NCBI GenBank assembly: GCA_000310025.1
Contig: FN648806.1
Span: forward strand, 1-23,067
From: Ectocarpus siliculosus
Lineage: Eukaryota > Sar > Phaeophyceae > Ectocarpales > Ectocarpaceae
Reading direction: 5' to 3'
Length of the DNA stretch: 23,067 nt
The notes below the pieces were generated by a model. The model saw nothing but the letters and a program-made list of their open reading frames with translations, was not told where the DNA came from and ran no database searches. Every line of letters begins with the position of its first letter. Positions within the stretch are counted from its first letter, which is position 1. Positions 7,410 to 16,763 of the stretch are shown piece by piece. Made by a program: the position numbers and the translations under genes.

Positions 7410-9517
7410 GTGAGAACCGGGCCATGTATGGTGCCTTTGATCAAGAGAGCAAGCGCTGCCTGTGCGTTCCGGACCGTAGGCGCGCAAAGCTCTCCTGTAG
7501 CTCGTAGATAGTGGTTGCTGCACGGGCGAACAGCATTGATTGTTGACCGCGCTCACGAGTTGCTGGCGCCCCCTGTTGGGCGCGTAAGAGGACGACTGCC
7601 GACCTGCAGCAACATCGTTTAGCGACCTGCATTGGTGCTTGCAACACACGTGTCCAAGAACAGCAACAATGCCGCTCTGCAAGGAGCCACCCTCGCTTGA
7701 TATCTCTCTATTTGGTCCAGTACAGCAGTACACAGCAGTAGACAGCAGTTCATCCTGCCGAAAGATACGCCCATCACGACCGGATCTTAGTCGAATTCTG
7801 AGAGAGTTGGGCACGTTCATCTATGCATCTATGCTGCAGACGGGACCAAGAAAAACGAAAATCACCCAAAAAGAGCCGGAAGCATGCAGCCGTGCCCTCT
7901 TGCTGCATGCTGCTGTAGCAACGGCAGTCTACTGACTGGTGTATGCGGAGTGTACGCAATAGTCTATGCATACAATGTTTACCTTCGGTTGTCGTCCTGC
8001 CGGGTTTCGAACTCCGCCCTCCCCACCCCCCTCTCTGCTTCGGCTTCGCCATCAGAGCTTCAAGCTTTGGCGGCGTCCCGCAGCCAGTTCTACCAGCAAG
8101 CGAATGAAAACGGCGTGGTGAAGCAGGTGAGTCCGGTATGCATAGGCCAAAGAGCCGAACAGAATCGTCCCAGCGCTTGTCCTGTGGTGTGGCACGCAAC
8201 GTCTAGTCCCGCCCTCTACGTTGAAAACTGTTATTGGCTGTTCGCGATAGTGAAACATCTCCTCTCCTCCCATACCCTGCGTTATGCTGTTCTAGGAATT
8301 GGACCTGCTGGAAGATGAGGCTCCCGTGTTCAAGCTGGTTGGGCCGGTACGCATGAGCATTGCTTGCGTAGACACAGGCACAGCGGCACTTGTATTAACC
8401 GAGGCATTGCTTGGTGATAGCGTCCGTTGTGAAAACAGCAGTCAATCAGCTCGTGCACGCGCTTGACCTACGCGGTGACATCGTTGCAAGTTAGGGCATT
8501 GCTTCTCCTGAATATTGTAATGTCGGACGCAGTGTAAGGCGCACATTGCGGTCTCGCGAGGGAAGCGCAAGGTTTCTTGCACGTACTCCAACGCTTGCAG
8601 ATTCCCCTCAATTGTGCTACTCCCAAAGCCGAGGCGGTGTTTGGGCTCTGTCGATTAATCTGTTCCAGAAAGATCTGCAATCAGAGTGTGAATGTGAAGG
8701 CTCTTTCTGCTCTGACACGTGCCACGAAACTGTGGAAACGTTTGATGTTGTACCGGGTATGCACCCAGCCCCCGCTTGCGGGGCCGAGTTCTTGCCATTT
8801 TTCGGATGTTGGGCATAGGTCGTAGCCGGGATACCGCCAATTTGTGCCGGATTTCCTTGCATTACTTACGACTGCTCCAGCAAAGAACAGCAGTCAGTAT
8901 GTCATCGTAGATTGGAAGCGAGGGATGAACAACAAGAGCTAGTCTGGACATACCAGAAATTGAGAAATACAGGTGACCAGCGGTTTGGGTTTTGCTTGAA
9001 GCTCTTTGCACAATCCCGGTCTTTGTCTCGTTTCTACTGCGGACCTCGAACGCGTCGACGCGAGCACGTTGTGGCTGGCTTTCATGCGACGAAGTCGATG
9101 CCCGTTTGTGGGTGCTATTCTAATCGATACCATGATACAGTTGATGGGTGAAGCAGACCTTCTCGTTGGTCGGTATCATCATGCGACCTATGCTGGCGCT
9201 GGCGAAGCTCGACGCTCGTTGAAGCTCGCTGCTCATCTTATTGTACGCCTGTTGTGGCGCTGGCTTTGTAACGCTTTTGTTCCAACTTTTGTTTTGGTTG
9301 GACGACACTATTCACCAGAGCAGCGTATGAAATACTGCGTTTCGTGAAATTACACGTGATGTGATCGCAGACAAGGTATGATACGACTAATATTCACTTC
9401 ACTCGATACACCCGACAATGCGTTATGAAACGATGCAATACAGGTGCTGATTAAGCAAGACCTTGAAGAGGCCAAGCAAAACGTGGCTAAGCGACTGGAG
9501 CTTATCGAGCGAGAAAT
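7343..9517 (+). CDS. PFDN6: Prefoldin subunit 6 (KE2-like), split gene, C-terminal helix not located
   Basis: Prefoldin subunit 6 is a beta-type subunit of the cytosolic hexameric chaperone that hands unfolded actin and tubulin to the CCT chaperonin. Exons 7343-7409, 8056-8126, 8296-8346 and 9444-9517 join in phase to 87 codons plus two bases. The order is AELKKLQGVQSELQALAASR (helix 1), NENGVVKQELDLLEDEAPVF (family NENNIVKEELALLDGSNVVF), then KLVGPVLIKQDLEEAKQNVA and KRLELIERE, the beta-hairpin and start of helix 2 (family KLLGPVLVKQELGEARATV.KRL). The start ATG at 7343 is in a GAGAGATGG context. Family members are 115-130 residues, so 30-45 residues are missing; see the candidate at 11157. 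Confidence 0.86.
8056..8126 (+). CDS. PFDN6: Prefoldin-6 gene, exon 2
   Basis: Residues 23-46, ELQALAASRSQFYQQANENG and VVKQ. The acceptor GCCATCAG|AG completes Glu23 and the donor is AAGCAG|GTGAGT (phase 0). It holds the end of helix 1 and the NENG.VK turn typical of subunit 6. Confidence 0.87.
8296..8346 (+). CDS. PFDN6: Prefoldin-6 gene, exon 3
   Basis: Residues 47-63, ELDLLEDEAPVFKLVGP, the start of the beta-hairpin. The acceptor is GTTCTAG|GAA and the donor GGGCCG|GTACGC (phase 0). The exon is only 51 bp. Confidence 0.88.
9444..9517 (+). CDS. PFDN6: Prefoldin-6 gene, exon 4
   Basis: Residues 64-87, VLIKQDLEEAKQNVAKRLEL and IERE, plus two bases of codon 88. The acceptor is AATACAG|GTG. 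The donor GAAAT|GTACGC has the same GTACGC as the exon 3 donor. If it is not used, the frame reads on to a TAA at about 9620 with hydrophobic, non-prefoldin residues. Confidence 0.85.
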
Positions 9518-9591
9518 GTACGCCACGTTTACCGTTTTTGCTGGCTTGTGGTATTCACTTTCAATCATTGTCGTGCTTATGTCACGGCAGC

Positions 9592-10410
9592 TTCCTGCCG
9601 TTGCGATTGTTATGGTCGCGTAAGCGCTTGTGTCTTCAAACCTTCATATATGGCCTTCAAACTTCTTCCTGATAAGTCTCCGTGTTAACTTATCCGCGCA
9701 TGAGTCATATATATGCAGTTATGACCTGCGCTTTGACTTTCACGCTGGGAATTTTACTTCCCCGTCTTACATTGGTGAGTGAAGTTGTAAGGAAGGATTG
9801 CATTAAACTACGATTTTTTTCCCGTTGCGTTTCCTTCCCCTATCCTTCTTTGCGTACCACATGTGTGTCATTAATCGTAGTCGGCTTTCTCGATACTTAC
9901 TTGTGGATTACCTGTTGGCAATTGTGGGAATCCTTTCATTCCGAAAGAGCCATATGTCGGCATTCGGCCTTTTCTATTTTTGTATGTACTTTTCTTCGTG
10001 TGCAGTTTTGACGTTGCGCTTGCCATCGTCGCGTGAGTGTTTGTTTGTGTTTTCAAACCTTCTCAGCCGGCCTTCAAACTTTTTGCTGATAAGTCTCCGT
10101 GGTAACTTCTCCGCGCATGAGTCATATGCGGTTATATTATGACCTGCGCTTTGACTTTCACGATGGGTATTTCACCTCCCCTTCTTGCAGTGGTGAGTAC
10201 AGTACGTGCGATATACGGAGGGATCGTTCCGCGACGCAAACGTCGACGTCTCCGTTGTTTTTGTTCCCTTCGCACTCCTTCCTTGCGGCGGTTTTCACAC
10301 CGACTTCGAACGAACGTGGGGTGCAATTTCCTCTCTCCGTACCTTCCTCGTCGGCCTTCTCCATCGTTGTGTACATAACGTATACCTACATATTTCGGCA
10401 TTTTGATTCC
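9592..10410 (+). repeat. Diverged direct tandem duplication, unit about 418 bp, two copies
   Basis: Copy A (about 9592-9970) and copy B (about 10005-10410) share long blocks in the same order: TTCAAACCTTC, GCCTTCAAACTT, GATAAGTCTCCGTG, CCGCGCATGAGTCATAT, and TATGACCTGCGCTTTGACTT followed by GTGAGT. The offset is 417-418 bases in the first half and about 438 at the right end, from small indels. The middle is best conserved, the right part much less. It lies immediately downstream of the last recognised prefoldin exon, in the expected intron 4. Boundaries are by eye. Confidence 0.8.
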
Positions 10411-11156
10411 GATAGAGAAGACTACGGACGGATATGTCCCTTTCACCCCCGACGGGACCGCGCGCTCGTCGAGTGCCGAAATTCTTCACCACTTCCTTGC
10501 CTCTCCCAACACCGTCCCTTCTTCCCGCCTATTATTAATCCTCTACCCTCCTTCTTCTTTCCGTCCTCCCGGATACTCACCACCATCCGTCCTGGATGTT
10601 GGCCCACAGCCCCATTGGGGGGCGGGGGGCCAATCCTTCACCCTAGTTTGTTAATGCTGCTGCTGTTGAAGTTGTACTCCACTACGTCGTCACCACCGTG
10701 CTCATCCAATCTCCCGATGAAACTTCCCCGCATTTTCTTGCCTAACTTGCCACTGTATGATTCAATCCCGTGCCACAAACCCCAGATTTCCTTCGTTCCA
10801 TCTTACACATTGGGAAGCGTTGGAAAAATGTTTCGTTTTGTTCAGACTCAAGTCCAGACAACATTGCCATAAAAATTTCGGCATCAATAATATCCGAAAA
10901 GAGGCTCAGATATTTTTCGGCATGACGTGGTAATTGCCCGCCGCTGATTAGCAGAAAGACTCGCGTACGCCGTTCCCCACGCCTCTTCCTTCCCCAAGAA
11001 ATAATATAGGTTCGCTTGTGGCTGTTGCCATCTACTGTATCATCCAAGGTGTCATGAGCATCTAGCGGGGGTGACGGTGTTGTTGCCGCAGACGAGCACG
11101 CTGTATAGACTTCTTGCACGATATCTCTCAGCCGCTCAGGTGGCGTCCTGTTTCAG
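10411..11156 (+). other. Pyrimidine-rich non-coding stretch downstream of the tandem duplication
   Basis: CCTTC/TCCTC-rich sequence, most marked at 10470-10600, with TTTCGGCAT motifs repeated at 10394, 10876 and 10915. The long plus frame here (10099-10872) is composed of Ser, Pro, Leu and Phe and looks like composition, not protein. If the prefoldin gene continues past it, this is part of intron 4. Confidence 0.5.
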
Positions 11157-11221
11157 TCAACCGAAAGAGAGAAGCGGCGGTTCAGCAGCAGCAAGCAGCA
11201 GCAACAGCAGCTTCAACCTAA
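11157..11221 (+). CDS. Possible last exon of the prefoldin-6 gene (uncertain)
   Basis: After a good acceptor (CCTGTTTCAG) one frame reads NRKREAAVQQQQ then an Ala/Thr tail and TAA at 11219-11221. Prefoldin-6 proteins often end in a Gln/Ala-rich tail, so this could be the C-terminus. Splicing straight from exon 4 would use a different frame (QPKERSGG, then a Ser/Ala tail), and neither option supplies the second helix. A missing middle exon, or simple coincidence with a CAG repeat, are both possible. Confidence 0.22.
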
Positions 11222-11462
11222 AATAATCACCCCTTATACCCATGTTTATGGCCTCAGTATCTTGAAAACTTATCTTCAAATGTCGTCAAACATTTACGCG
11301 CGCGTATCTGCCGGAGTAAAATAATGTCGAAATCATGGAACCGCGAAGGGGTTCTGCAGATGAGAACAGACTGGCTTCAGAGAAGCTTGGAGAGAGCACC
11401 CACTGGTGACAAGCCTTCCCAACCCTAACGAGGAAGTACGGTAGGAAGAACAGCATACTACC

Positions 11463-12055
11463 ATGCAGCTGACCGAAGCTCAGCTGGCCGCGGCCACCGC
11501 CGTGGACTCAGGGAAGGCGGTGAAGGAGTTCGTTTGCTACGATAGCAGTGCCATGCTCGGCTCGTTGCCGACTCTTGCTCTCTCGCGAGTGTGCCAACAC
11601 AATGGTGCCTCTATCGAGGACATGGACCGCGCTTGAATGTTCGCCATGGCCCTTCCTCTGGTAACCGCACTGGGAGTCGCTACATCATCTACGGAGGTGA
11701 CGGACGTTTTCGCAGCGCGGAAGATCAGGAGAAAGGGGCGACGGGCTCCCTGACGGCCAAGCAGGTAATCGGGGCTCGGGCGTTCATGGGAGAGATTATC
11801 GATTTGTTGCGTGAACATGTGAAGGAGACGGCGGGATGTCTTGTGCTACCAGCCGCGCCTTCGTCAGGTAAGGCACCCGCGCGGGGAGGTGGGTCGGCCG
11901 CACCGGAGCCAACGCCGGCTCCGGCACCGGCACCCGCCGCGTCTGCCACGACCACAGCACCAGTTCTGCCGACAGCGGGAGCGGCCGCTGTACCCGCCCC
12001 GCAGCCGCCCCTGCGGACAAACCGGGATCCGTATCAGCGGCGGCTTCACGGATAA
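11463..12055 (+). pseudogene. Unrecognised coding candidate, two overlapping frames
   Basis: From ATG 11463 a 57-codon frame reads MQLTEAQLAAATAVDSGKAV and KEFVCYDSSAMLGSLPTLAL to a TGA at 11634-11636. An overlapping frame from 11591 continues with SRYIIYGGDGRFRSAEDQEK, GARAFMGEIIDLLREHVKET, and an Ala/Pro/Gly-rich tail to a TAA at 12053-12055. Joined by a one-step frame change near 11620 they would make one protein of about 190 residues, so this may be a gene broken by a frameshift or one with an unseen intron. No family recognised. A minus frame (11796-12299, with RPDGRVEVEHSDERLTFTNL) overlaps the tail and could instead be the real one. Confidence 0.3.
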
Positions 12056-12897
12056 AGGACTTGAGGTTTTCCGACAAGGTCGCGTCCGATAACTGACGCG
12101 GTTCTTTTGAGATGACAGTGCCCATTCGTATCGATCGCAGATGATTCCCCTGGTGCAGGTGCAAATTGGTGAAAGTTAAGCGCTCGTCACTGTGTTCTAC
12201 CTCGACGCGCCCGTCAGGTCTCGGGTTAATGACATCGCCGTTGTGATGAAAGCATTGGCACGCTAAGGTCGGGCGAAGATTGCCGAAAACATTTTTCAAG
12301 CCGATTATAACCGATCAACCGACCCACAACCTCCTGCTTAGACTAGTGACTGAAATATTGATGGGTGCATGCGTTGACAGTGCTCCTGCACCACTTCAAA
12401 ACCGCCTTTGAGGTTTCATCCTCGCGATAGGGACGTTGGGATCGTGAGACTGGCCCGCTCTGGTGGACGAATAAGACGAAAAAATGGTCTCAAGCCGCCT
12501 GCAGACTCATGCATCGCAAAATCGTCTTGGGTTTAGAGTGCAATGATGCAGTAGTTGAATTCTTGCATCTCTGGTCTAAGGACACTATTCTCTCTAGGCC
12601 TATCAATAGCGTTCAACAGATGGATGAATGTGGGAACGACGAACGCGGTTGCGGTTGAGGAGGGCATTTGACGGGTGCCTTGCGCTCCTTTCATGCTCTC
12701 GCAGATAGAGCGGAGTCATATATGTACCTAGGCTGGAACGACGTTTTTGGCGTCATGGCACAGCAGTAAAGATAGGCGACAAAGATTGACAAATAAATGT
12801 ATTTATATAGAAACATGTAGTTGGAGCTGAAGCGTAGAGCTCGACGGAGTGATTACGAAGAGGTGCGTACGAACCAGGCCGCCCGATCGATCGACCG

Positions 12898-12935
12898 ACC
12901 CAACCCACCCGTCACCACCCAACCCAACCCAACTC
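12898..12935 (+). repeat. CCCAA-rich run, G-quadruplex-prone on the minus strand
   Basis: ACCCAACCCAACCC and flanking CCACCC units. The complementary strand carries GGGTTGGGTTGGG followed by further GGG tracts. Confidence 0.7.
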
Positions 12936-13140
12936 GACACGCCAAACCAACCCTCCTAAGAAGAAACCCTTACGCCAACATGAAAATCCTCCGCCGCGAT
13001 GGTTATAGTTGGACACCACAATTCAACGAGACGACGAACGTACATGAAGGTAGAGGAGACGCCCAGGAGCCGAGCGACCACAAAAACTTCCGTAAGAAGG
13101 CAAACCAATCAACCGATCCACCGAAAGACAGATCCAATTC

Positions 13141-13166
13141 AACCCACCCAACCCAACCCAACCCCA
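13141..13166 (+). repeat. CCCAA-rich run, G-quadruplex-prone on the minus strand
   Basis: Five successive C-triplets separated by AA or A. The minus strand reads GGGGTTGGGTTGGGTTGGG, a textbook four-tract G-quadruplex pattern. Confidence 0.75.
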
Positions 13167-13253
13167 TCGTAACGGCAGCAAAGGACGAGGTGACGGCAGC
13201 GCGATCAACGACGGTGTGGCCCAAGGCCGTCCGATAGACCGTCCGAAAAAAAA

Positions 13254-13336
13254 ATACCCTACCCTACCCTATCTATCCTATCTAACCCAATCCAACCCCC
13301 AACAATAACCTCGCTCAACCCCAACCCAAAACCCCA
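13254..13336 (+). repeat. CCCTA/CCCAA degenerate run
   Basis: TACCCTACCCTACCCTATC followed by TAACCCAATCCAACCCCC and more C-rich units. It resembles a degraded interstitial telomere-like tract, but the units are irregular and the species telomere repeat is unknown here. Confidence 0.6.
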
Positions 13337-14082
13337 GCGGAATTCCCCTTATCTCGATACGGTCGGGTGAAGACGGACCCTACCACACAAGAGCATCAAC
13401 AAAATATGGCAACCGAATGACTCCAAGTATGTATTCGTACCTGCTCGTGCTCCCCGCCCCAGCGTCAGAGAATTGCTGACCACTGCCACCCCAGCCACGG
13501 TGAAGGTATCAGCGCCCGCTTGCACGGCTGCAAGAACGAGGGGAGTCCGGCCACGAAGCGGCCAGAGCAATCTCTACCTACTTTTCGAACGGTTCCGCGT
13601 CGGCAACGGCGTGCGGACGGGTAGAAAGCCTAGGAAGAGGACTGTGCAGTCAACCCTGTAGAACTAAATATCTCGTTTGGCACATCCCTCGCCGTAGAAT
13701 GGAAACGCAACGGCAGCGACGGGATGAAGTTATTATGCGAAGTCGGGCGGGCAGCCCATTCTTACTAATGAGATATCCATTTGTTCTTCATGGCAAGAAT
13801 AGCGCATCCTCAACTCTTTAGTGAAAAACATTGTTGTTACGGCTGTGGGATTAAGATTTGCCTATCTTTGCTACGCGAAACGTGTGCTGCACACATGTCA
13901 ATCAAAAAGTTTGGTCAGCTACATTTCTATACGAGAAAGAAGGGACACAGTATTACATATGTTGTTCTTTCTTCCCGATGAAGTACAACAGATTGCTTCG
14001 GAAGCTTTTTATTGAGTTAGAAAAATCGCCCAGACAAACCGAGGGTCAGATTTAAATACTATAATATAGGGTATCCACTATG

Positions 14083-14186
14083 GATTGACGCGGAATTTTG
14101 ACCTTTGAGGATTGACGCCAACATAAAGTGACGGTTGAGGGTTTTGACGGGAAAAAATTCGCACCGCGTGTGCCCGTTGACACGTG
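14083..14186 (+). promoter_or_regulatory. Cluster of five TTGAC motifs with a G-box
   Basis: TTGAC occurs at 14085, 14098, 14112, 14144 and 14177, the last running into CACGTG (14181-14186). The 10-mer GGATTGACGC is present twice (14083-14092 and 14109-14118). TTGAC is the core of the W-box bound by plant WRKY factors and CACGTG the G-box. Whether either applies in this organism is unknown. The cluster ends about 90 bases before the copia insertion. Confidence 0.3.
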
Positions 14187-14278
14187 AGAGGTGAAAAAAA
14201 AAAAATGGTGGAGGTAGAGTTCAAGGTTGGTTCGGGCTGCCACCCAGGGTCGACATTCCGAAGCGAAGACTCACACCC

Positions 14279-14283
14279 CCAGG
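14279..14283 (+). repeat. Target-site duplication of the copia element, left copy (CCAGG)
   Basis: CCAGG directly abuts the outer end of the left LTR and is repeated exactly at 19663-19667. Five bases is the usual Ty1/copia duplication length. Confidence 0.93.
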
Positions 14284-14538
14284 TGTTTGTCGGCCGTACT
14301 CCGCGTACTTATCGGGTATTGTTTGTGTAGTGTATTAACTTCAGACGGTGAGGCAACGCCCGTACCCAGGGCGCTGTCGTGCTCAGAAAGGAGGAGTGGC
14401 AGCAGGGCTGCTGCACACAACAAAAAGGGGACCCCGGTGCATCATCACCGTACCCCTACCTAAAAGGTTCTACACCATCTGCGTCACACTTGTACGTACG
14501 GCTAACATATCCAAACCATGTCCGTAGACCCACGAACA
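14284..14538 (-). repeat. 3' LTR of the copia element
   Basis: 255 bp, TG...CA, aligned without gaps to 19408-19662 with one mismatch. It contains the short palindrome GCAGCAG-GG-CTGCTGC at 14399-14414. No clear TATA box or AATAAA was seen on the element strand. Confidence 0.96.
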
Positions 14539-14546
14539 CCCTCCCT
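14539..14546 (-). other. Polypurine tract (AGGGAGGG) next to the 3' LTR
   Basis: On the minus strand AGGGAGGG runs directly into the TG of the 3' LTR, the expected place for the plus-strand priming tract of reverse transcription. Confidence 0.75.
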
Positions 14547-14867
14547 GGTTCTTCACGCAAGTGACTAACCATCAGTGGGGCAAAAACACCCCGGATACAT
14601 CAATAAAATGCCAATACGGTGGTCGAGGGGAAACCCGGCGCCCGGGCAAAACCCCTCGAAAATAAATCCCATCCAACACAAACAAACCATTGCTATCACG
14701 GCGGATCACAACGGCCGCACTTATCAGGAAGGCCAAGGCGAAGACAAGAATGCGAGGCAAGCCTCCTACTCCTGCCATTGGGACACAGCCCGCGACAGTA
14801 ATGCATCTTTCCCCGCATGGTATACATGACCTTCCCCAAGCGCTAGAAAATCCTACAGAAGCTCCGG
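14547..14867 (-). other. Copia 3' untranslated stretch
   Basis: 321 bp between the RNase H stop and the polypurine tract. It contains a 68-codon hydrophobic open frame (14572-14778) with no recognisable domain, which I do not consider a gene. Confidence 0.6.
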
Positions 14868-15416
14868 CTAATTCATCAGCTTTTTCCGGTGGTACTGCAG
14901 GTTGCTCTTGCTAAGAGCCTTGGTGAGCATGTCTGCATGTTGCTCCGACGTCGACACAAACTTGATCGAGATGTCACCCGACCTAAACAATCCACGAATG
15001 AAGTGGTACCGCACGTCGATGTGCTTGCTACGCGCTGAGCTAAGGGGGTTCTGCACCAAAGCCATGGCCCCCTGATTGTCCTCAAGGACCTGAATGCTAC
15101 CGCCGCTGGTCTCTGGGGCAATAAACGAAAGCACTGCACGCACAAACAAAGCTTCTTTCACACCCTCTCCGGCAGCAATGTACTCTGCCTCCGTAGACGA
15201 CAAAGATACGATAGCTTGCGTCTTGCTACCGTGGCTGATGACGGTTCCTCCAACCGTTGTTGCCAGCCCTGACACCGAACGTCTATCCTCAGCGTCGGCG
15301 TAGCTAGCGTCCACGTACACCGCCAGCCCCAGCCCCGATCCCCGTTTGTAGGTGATCCCGAGGTCCCTCGTCTCTTTGAGGTAGGCGAGGATCTTCCGTA
15401 TCGCCTTCCAGTGCCT
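14868..15416 (-). pseudogene. Copia pol, RNase H domain (third pol frame)
   Basis: RNase H removes the RNA strand from the hybrid made in reverse transcription. After a frame change near 15415 the minus strand reads HWKAIRKILAYLKETRDLGI, YVDASYADAEDRRSVSGLAT, then SLSSTEAEYIAAGEGVKEAL, LEDNQGAMALVQNP, SKHIDVRYHFIR and HADMLTKALSK, ending at a TAG (14868-14870). The acidic residues of copia RNase H are present (Asp in VDAS, Glu in TEAEY, Asp in EDNQG, Asp in HADML). The domain itself is intact, but it is out of frame with the upstream part. Confidence 0.88.
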
Positions 15417-16004
15417 CTACGGCAGGGGCGTGGGCGTGGCGCGCTACCGCACGCACAGCGAACGAGATGTCCGGGCGCGAGAACGTCGACACCCACATCA
15501 TGCTGCCGATGGCCTCCCTCACCGGCCACTCCCCTCCACTTTCGTCATCTCGCTTCGGTCCTATGGGGGATTCTGTACTCAGCTCGGTCGACGCCAGGGC
15601 CCTCACGAAGGCGTCTGGAGAGTTGAGCACGAGGTCCTCCGCTCCCAGCAGGAAGTCCTCTGCCTCTTGGCGCGCGATGTTGGCCTCCTCCGCGCGCTCG
15701 CACAGCAGCGCTTGCACCGCCCTCGCCTCTAGCCCTTCCACCACGTCGACCACACACGCGAGCATCCAGTGGGTGTACTCCTCCGTGCTGGTGATGGGCA
15801 GGGTGGGCAGCCCGGCCGCCGATGCATGGCGGGCGAGCAGACCTTCGGCACTCGTTGACGACTCGTACCTCGTGTTCCGGCGAGGGTTCTCCCTGAGTCG
15901 GCGGCTGGTGAGTTCGGCCGGCTCGCCAAAGCGGGCGAGCCTCCGTTCCTCGGGCCCGCGGAGCGCCGGAATATCCGTGTCGCTGCCGCTGTCGCTGCCG
16001 CCAC

Positions 16005-16047
<43 letters not shown>

Positions 16048-16413
16048 GCTGCTGCTGCTGCTGCCGCCGCCACCGCGGCTGCTGCTGCTGCTGCTGCTGC
16101 TGCTGCGGCGGTCGTCCTCGCCGCCGCCCACGTCGGCCCTCCCGGTCGACGTGGTAGATGGGGCGACGCTCGCGCCCTCCCTGCTCGAGGGGGCGCCATC
16201 GCCAGCGTCGCCCGCGCCCGACTCCTGGGGCGCGGCCGGCGGCGCCGCCGGCGCATCGCGCGCGGGCGGCTTCCGCGGGCCCCGGGTTTGCCGTCGTGTC
16301 AAGGTGGAAACCTCCATCCTCAGGTTCTCCCTCCGCCCTCCCTCCACCGTGGCATGACGCACCCCCTCCGCCCTCGTGCTCCCCAGTCGTGAGCTCCTCG
16401 TCCTCCTCTGCAA
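15411..16413 (-). pseudogene. Copia pol, linker and end of RT, RT core deleted (second pol frame)
   Basis: An acidic and Ser-rich linker (SGAGDAGDGAPSSREGA and a long Ser/Gly run) is followed by GLPTLPITSTEEYTHWMLAC and a helical stretch ending SPDAFVRALA. It then jumps to TELSTESPIGPKRDD and EWPVREAIGSMMWVSTFSRP DISFAVRAVARH. That last block is the conserved end of the copia reverse transcriptase region (family YREAIGSLMWL...TRPDI..AV...R), whereas the whole polymerase core with its Y.DD active site, normally 200 or more residues before it, is absent. The apparent junction is near 15570-15610. No frame in the element encodes the missing part, so this is a deletion. Confidence 0.8.
16010..16108 (-). 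repeat. CTG/CAG trinucleotide tract in the copia linker
   Basis: About 100 bp of GCT/GCC-type units. On the element strand this reads as Ser (AGC) in the supported frame and Gln (CAG) or Ala in the others. Long antisense and alternate-frame ORFs over this area come from the tract. Confidence 0.85.
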
Positions 16414-16763
16414 TGGGAGGCAGCGGCTGGGGGTGCGCGGTCGGGGCGGCGGGCACAGATTGCCAGGTGAAGTTGCGAGTGGTGATCGCTTGGCGTTTTT
16501 CGTTCAGGATGCGTACGCAATCACGGTTTGTGTTGATTCCAGGGCCGAGGTAAAAACACTTTTTTGCTTTCGGCTCTGACTTGTGCGTGCGCTTGACCTT
16601 GTATACGGCGGGTTTGAGGAACGGGTACGTCGCCTCTGGGGGAGGTGGGTGCCCGTGCCACATTTCGTACGGCGATTTCTTGTCCGGGTTGGATGTGGTG
16701 GAGGTGCAGTTCAGGGCGTTACATGCCCAAGCTGTGGCTTCGGCCCAAAGGGAGGGTAGCTTG
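16330..16763 (-). pseudogene. Copia pol, integrase C-terminal part (shifted frame)
   Basis: From the frame change near 16763 the minus strand reads LWAEATAWACNALNCTSTTS and SPYEMWHGHPPP, then KPAVYKVKRTHKSEPKAKKC and NFTWQSVPAAPTA. This is the conserved copia continuation of integrase (family LWAEAV..A.Y..NR.....TPYE.W.G, then the K.K...G.F.GY block). A second frame change in the Gly/acidic linker between about 16300 and 16413 leads to the next segment; its exact position cannot be fixed because both frames stay open. Confidence 0.8.

Larger units (their letters stand above)
12300..14278. other. Intergenic stretch with CCCAA/CCCTA runs, no gene recognised
   Basis: No convincing gene. CCCAA-type runs lie at 12898-12935 and 13141-13166 and a CCCTA/CCCAA run at 13254-13336. 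The stretch 13690-14060 is more AT-rich, with three overlapping open frames of 62-66 codons that match nothing I know. Short plus frames elsewhere (for example 12821-13237) are built from the simple repeats. Confidence 0.6.

Noticed and set aside
7998-8020. Minus-strand GAGTTCGAAACCC resembling a tRNA B box
   Set aside because: The flanking bases do not pair as a T-stem and no A box lies at a suitable distance. It is inside prefoldin-6 intron 1.
10099-10872. Plus-strand open frame of 257 codons
   Set aside because: Its composition is Ser, Pro, Leu and Phe from CCTTC-rich DNA with no domain. It overlaps the tandem duplication and looks like base composition.
13781-14055. Three overlapping plus frames of 62-66 codons in an AT-richer patch
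   Set aside because: All three frames are open at once, none has a recognisable motif, and the length is that expected by chance.
14572-14778. 68-codon hydrophobic minus frame between RNase H and the 3' LTR, considered as an envelope-like gene
   Set aside because: Too short, with no signal peptide followed by ectodomain, and not expected in Ty1/copia elements.
15467-16357. Plus-strand open frame of 296 codons
   Set aside because: It is antisense to the copia pol linker and consists largely of Ser/Leu/Pro read from the CTG tract. The minus strand carries the recognisable copia blocks.
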